NCBI GenBank assembly: GCA_005888925.1
Contig: VBCP01000219.1
Coordinates: 1 to 7,908, forward strand
Reading direction: 5' to 3'
Origin: Betaproteobacteria bacterium
GTDB taxonomy: Bacteria > Pseudomonadota > Gammaproteobacteria > Burkholderiales > SG8-39
Length of the DNA stretch: 7,908 nucleotides
Under the pieces are notes generated by a model. The model was not told the DNA's origin. It saw only the letters and a list, made by a program, of their open reading frames with translations, and ran no database searches. Positions 6,093 through 7,908 of this stretch are shown here, piece after piece. Position 1 is the first letter of the stretch; the number at the start of each line of letters is the position of its first letter. The position numbers were made by a program, and so were the translations under genes.

Positions 6093-7159
6093 AGCCGCTG
6101 CATGCCGCGGTCGTCGGCGGCGGGCCTTCGGGCCTTTATTTCGCCTACCTGCTGAAGAAATCGAGCCCGGCGAGCCGGGTGACCGTGGTCGAACAGAATG
6201 AGTCCTATCGCGGATTCATCGGCCGCATGCACCGCAACAAGAACCAGCTCGTCTACCACGGCGACGACGCGATCATGGTCGACAGCACCGGCTACGGTGG
6301 CGCGATCAGTCGCCTGTCGCTCCTCACGATGCTCCGCGGGCTGTGCGACGATGCGGGCGTTGAGCTGCATTTCGCCACGCGCATGCAACGAATTCCGGAC
6401 GCGGACCTGGTGGTCGGCGCCGACGGCGTCAACTCGGTGGTGCGAACCGCGGAGGGCAGCGACTTCGGCGTGCGCGCCGAGAAGCTGACCAACTGGTTCG
6501 CCTGGTATGGCACCCGCGCAAGGTTCGACACGCCGGCGCTGAATTTCCGCAAGCACCAGGGCGGACACTTCGTCGCCCATTACTATCCCTACAGCGATGA
6601 CATGGGCACCTTCGTGGCCGAGTGCGATGCGAGGACCTGGAGTCGCCTCGGCCTCGGCGCCATGGCCGATGCCGAGCGCCAGCGCCTGATGGAAACAATT
6701 TTCGCCGATGCGCTGAAGGGCGAGCGGCTGATCTCCAACAAGTCCATCTGGCGCAACTTCGTCGCCGCCGGCACCGAGCGCTGGTATTCGGGCAACCGGG
6801 TGCTGCTCGGTGACGCGCTGAACAGCGCGCACTTTTCTATCGGCTCGGGCACGCGCATCGCCATGGAGGATTCGATCGCGCTCTGGGAGGCGCTCGAGGC
6901 GAGCGAGGCGGTGCCGCAGGCCCTGGAGCGCTTCGAGCGCGAGCGGCGGCCGACCAAGCAGAAGCTCCTCAAGGCGGCGCGCGCGAGCTACCTGTGGTAC
7001 GAAGCCTTCGCCGACAAGATGCAGGCGATGGCGCCGCTCGATTTCGTCTACGATTTCATGACGCGCACCGGGCGGATGGACGACGCGCGGCTGCGGGAGC
7101 AGCATCCGCAATTCATGAGGCGCTACGAAGCATGCTCGACGTTACCGAGCAAGTCCTAG
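6089..7159 (+). CDS. FAD-dependent aryl-CoA monooxygenase, salicylyl-CoA 5-hydroxylase-like
   Basis: The 356-residue protein is a group A flavin monooxygenase. It has an N-terminal Rossmann motif VVGGGPSGLYFAYLL (8-22) with ribose-binding Glu35, the DG motif DADLVVGADGVNSVVR (104-119), and the GD motif VLLGDALNSAHFSIGSGT (238-255). The HFSIGSGT...AMEDSIAL segment and the WFAWYGT...GHFVAHYYPYSDDMGTFVAE region closely match my recollection of salicylyl-CoA 5-hydroxylase and 2-aminobenzoyl-CoA monooxygenase/reductase flavin domains. The expected reaction is NAD(P)H- and O2-dependent hydroxylation of an ortho-substituted benzoyl-CoA at C5. Only the hydroxylase domain is present; many relatives carry an extra C-terminal reductase-like domain. 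The segment after Glu35 (RGFIGRMHRNKNQLVYHGDD) differs from those relatives. Its start overlaps the small gene by ATGA, and its end overlaps the thioesterase by 28 bases. Confidence 0.88.
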   Translation: MKPLHAAVVGGGPSGLYFAYLLKKSSPASRVTVVEQNESYRGFIGRMHRNKNQLVYHGDDAIMVDSTGYGGAISRLSLLTMLRGLCDDAGVELHFATRMQRIPDADLVVGADGVNSVVRTAEGSDFGVRAEKLTNWFAWYGTRARFDTPALNFRKHQGGHFVAHYYPYSDDMGTFVAECDARTWSRLGLGAMADAERQRLMETIFADALKGERLISNKSIWRNFVAAGTERWYSGNRVLLGDALNSAHFSIGSGTRIAMEDSIALWEALEASEAVPQALERFERERRPTKQKLLKAARASYLWYEAFADKMQAMAPLDFVYDFMTRTGRMDDARLREQHPQFMRRYEACSTLPSKS

Positions 7160-7599
7160 AGCTCGCGCCGTTCCGCGTGCGCCGGCGCGTGAAGTGGGGC
7201 GAATGCGACCCCGCGGGCGTCGTCTATACGGCGCGCTTCTGCGAGTATGTCATTTCCGCCTTCGAGCTCTTCATGCGCCACTTGCTCGGCAGCGGGTTCC
7301 AGGGCGCGAAGGACGAGCACGGCTTCGGCACGCCCTGCAAGGCGCTGTCGCTGGAATTCTTCGCCTCGCTGCGCCCGGACGAGGAGTTCGACATGACCGT
7401 GCTGGTCGCCGAGATCCGCAACCGCACCTTCGACTTGGACATCCGCGGGCGCGATCCGCACGGCAAGGACCTGTTCCGCGCGCGCATGACGCCGATAACG
7501 ATCAAGCGCGGCGATCGCAGCCGCGGCATCGAGCTTCCCGCCATGCTGCGCGCACGGCTCGAGGCCTATCGCGCCTCCACCATGGAGAAGACGGGATGA
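7132..7599 (+). CDS. Hotdog-fold acyl-CoA thioesterase, 4-hydroxybenzoyl-CoA thioesterase type
   Basis: The 155-residue protein begins MLDVTEQVLELAPFRVRR and carries the 4HBT signature KWGECDPAGVVYTARFCEYV (21-40), where Asp26 matches the catalytic Asp of the Pseudomonas 4-hydroxybenzoyl-CoA thioesterase (DCDPAGIV). The rest (LEFFASLRPDEEFDMTVLVA and DLFRARMTPITIKRG) fits hotdog strands, and the length is normal for the family. It should release the free acid from an aryl-CoA, here most plausibly gentisyl-CoA made by the preceding monooxygenase. The start at 7132 is the only in-frame Met before the signature; GAGG at 7117-7120 is a somewhat distant ribosome site, and the start lies inside the monooxygenase gene, so coupling is likely. 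It overlaps the isomerase by ATGA. The family is clear; the substrate is inferred from its neighbours. Confidence 0.92.
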   Translation: MLDVTEQVLELAPFRVRRRVKWGECDPAGVVYTARFCEYVISAFELFMRHLLGSGFQGAKDEHGFGTPCKALSLEFFASLRPDEEFDMTVLVAEIRNRTFDLDIRGRDPHGKDLFRARMTPITIKRGDRSRGIELPAMLRARLEAYRASTMEKTG

Positions 7600-7908
7600 G
7601 CCCATTTCCCGCGCCGCGCGGCCGCACGATCCGCATCGGCCAGATCGTGCCGAGCTCCAACATCACAATGGAGACCGAGATCCCGCAGCTCCTCGCCGCG
7701 CACGGCGCGCGCCACGGGCTGCGCTACACGTTCCACTCGAGCCGCATGCGCATGCACAAGGTGACCAAGGAAGAGCTCACCGCGATGAACAAGGAAGGCC
7801 TGCGCTGCATCGCCGAGCTCGCCGATGCCCGGGTCGACGTCGCCTCCACCGCCTGTCTCGTGGCGCACATGGCGATGGGTCCGGGCTACCACCGCACGGC
7901 GCAGGCCG
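7596..7908 (+). CDS. maiA: Maleate cis-trans isomerase (3' truncated by window end)
   Basis: The frame is open to the window edge, giving the first 104 residues of a protein that normally has about 250. RIGQIVPSSNITMETEIP (13-30), TFHSSRMRMHKVTKEEL (45-61), and the Cys87 segment STACLVAHMAMGPGYHR (84-100) match my recollection of bacterial maleate isomerases such as NicE of Pseudomonas putida, Cys87 being the first of the two catalytic cysteines. The family belongs to the Asp/Glu racemase superfamily and uses cysteine addition to turn maleate into fumarate without cofactors. GGAG at 7584-7587 lies eight bases before the ATG, and the start overlaps the thioesterase stop. Its presence says that the pathway of this operon ends in maleate, as in a gentisate/maleylpyruvate hydrolysis route or a 2,5-dihydroxypyridine route. 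The second catalytic Cys is beyond the window and cannot be checked. Confidence 0.92.
   Translation, partial: MSPFPAPRGRTIRIGQIVPSSNITMETEIPQLLAAHGARHGLRYTFHSSRMRMHKVTKEELTAMNKEGLRCIAELADARVDVASTACLVAHMAMGPGYHRTAQA

Noticed and set aside
5945..7111. A 388-codon minus-strand frame opposite the monooxygenase
   Set aside because: It mirrors codons of a well-supported flavoprotein and shows no motif of its own.
1..7908. Mobile elements, CRISPR arrays, tRNA or other RNA genes, tandem repeats
   Set aside because: No transposase, terminal repeats, regularly spaced repeats or tRNA-like cloverleaf sequence were seen; essentially all sequence outside 512-529 and 1289-1376 is coding.

Overview
The window is GC-rich and densely coding, with catabolic genes and a Bug/TctC-type periplasmic solute receptor. 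That receptor family is greatly expanded in Burkholderiales, so the likely source is a betaproteobacterium of the Alcaligenaceae/Comamonadaceae type. This is inferred from gene content only; there is no rRNA or other phylogenetic marker. No tRNA, CRISPR array, insertion sequence or phage gene is visible.

Layout. Bases 2-511 hold the 3' end of a metallo-beta-lactamase-fold hydrolase resembling acyl-homoserine lactonases. It converges, with an 18-base gap, on a TetR-family repressor gene at 530-1288 on the minus strand. An 88-base divergent intergenic region (1289-1376) carries a good sigma70-type promoter (TTGACA, 17 bases, TAAGAT) set exactly inside an 11-bp inverted repeat, the probable repressor operator. 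From 1377 to beyond the right edge runs one tightly packed plus-strand operon of eight genes: alpha/beta hydrolase, Bug receptor, EntE/MbtA-like aryl-acid adenylating ligase, VOC (extradiol/glyoxalase fold) protein, an unrecognised 81-residue protein, an FAD monooxygenase of the salicylyl-CoA 5-hydroxylase type, a 4-hydroxybenzoyl-CoA-type thioesterase, and a maleate cis-trans isomerase cut by the window end. Five of the seven junctions are ATGA stop/start overlaps, one is an abutting TGA-ATG, and one is a 28-base overlap.

Working model (inference). The operon encodes uptake and CoA-dependent breakdown of an ortho-hydroxylated aromatic acid, most likely salicylate. The Bug protein binds the acid. 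The ligase makes the acyl adenylate and probably the CoA thioester. The flavin monooxygenase hydroxylates para to the existing hydroxyl, giving gentisyl-CoA. The hotdog thioesterase releases gentisate. The VOC protein is the candidate ring-cleaving dioxygenase, giving maleylpyruvate. The alpha/beta hydrolase could split this to maleate and pyruvate, and the isomerase converts maleate to fumarate. The ligase and hydroxylase logic matches the known salicylyl-AMP/salicylyl-CoA/gentisyl-CoA route of Actinobacteria. A compact one-operon version with a VOC protein where a cupin gentisate dioxygenase would be expected is the main point of novelty. An ortho-hydroxy N-heteroaromatic such as 3-hydroxypicolinate, or anthranilate, remains possible as the substrate because maleate is also the end product of 2,5-dihydroxypyridine pathways.
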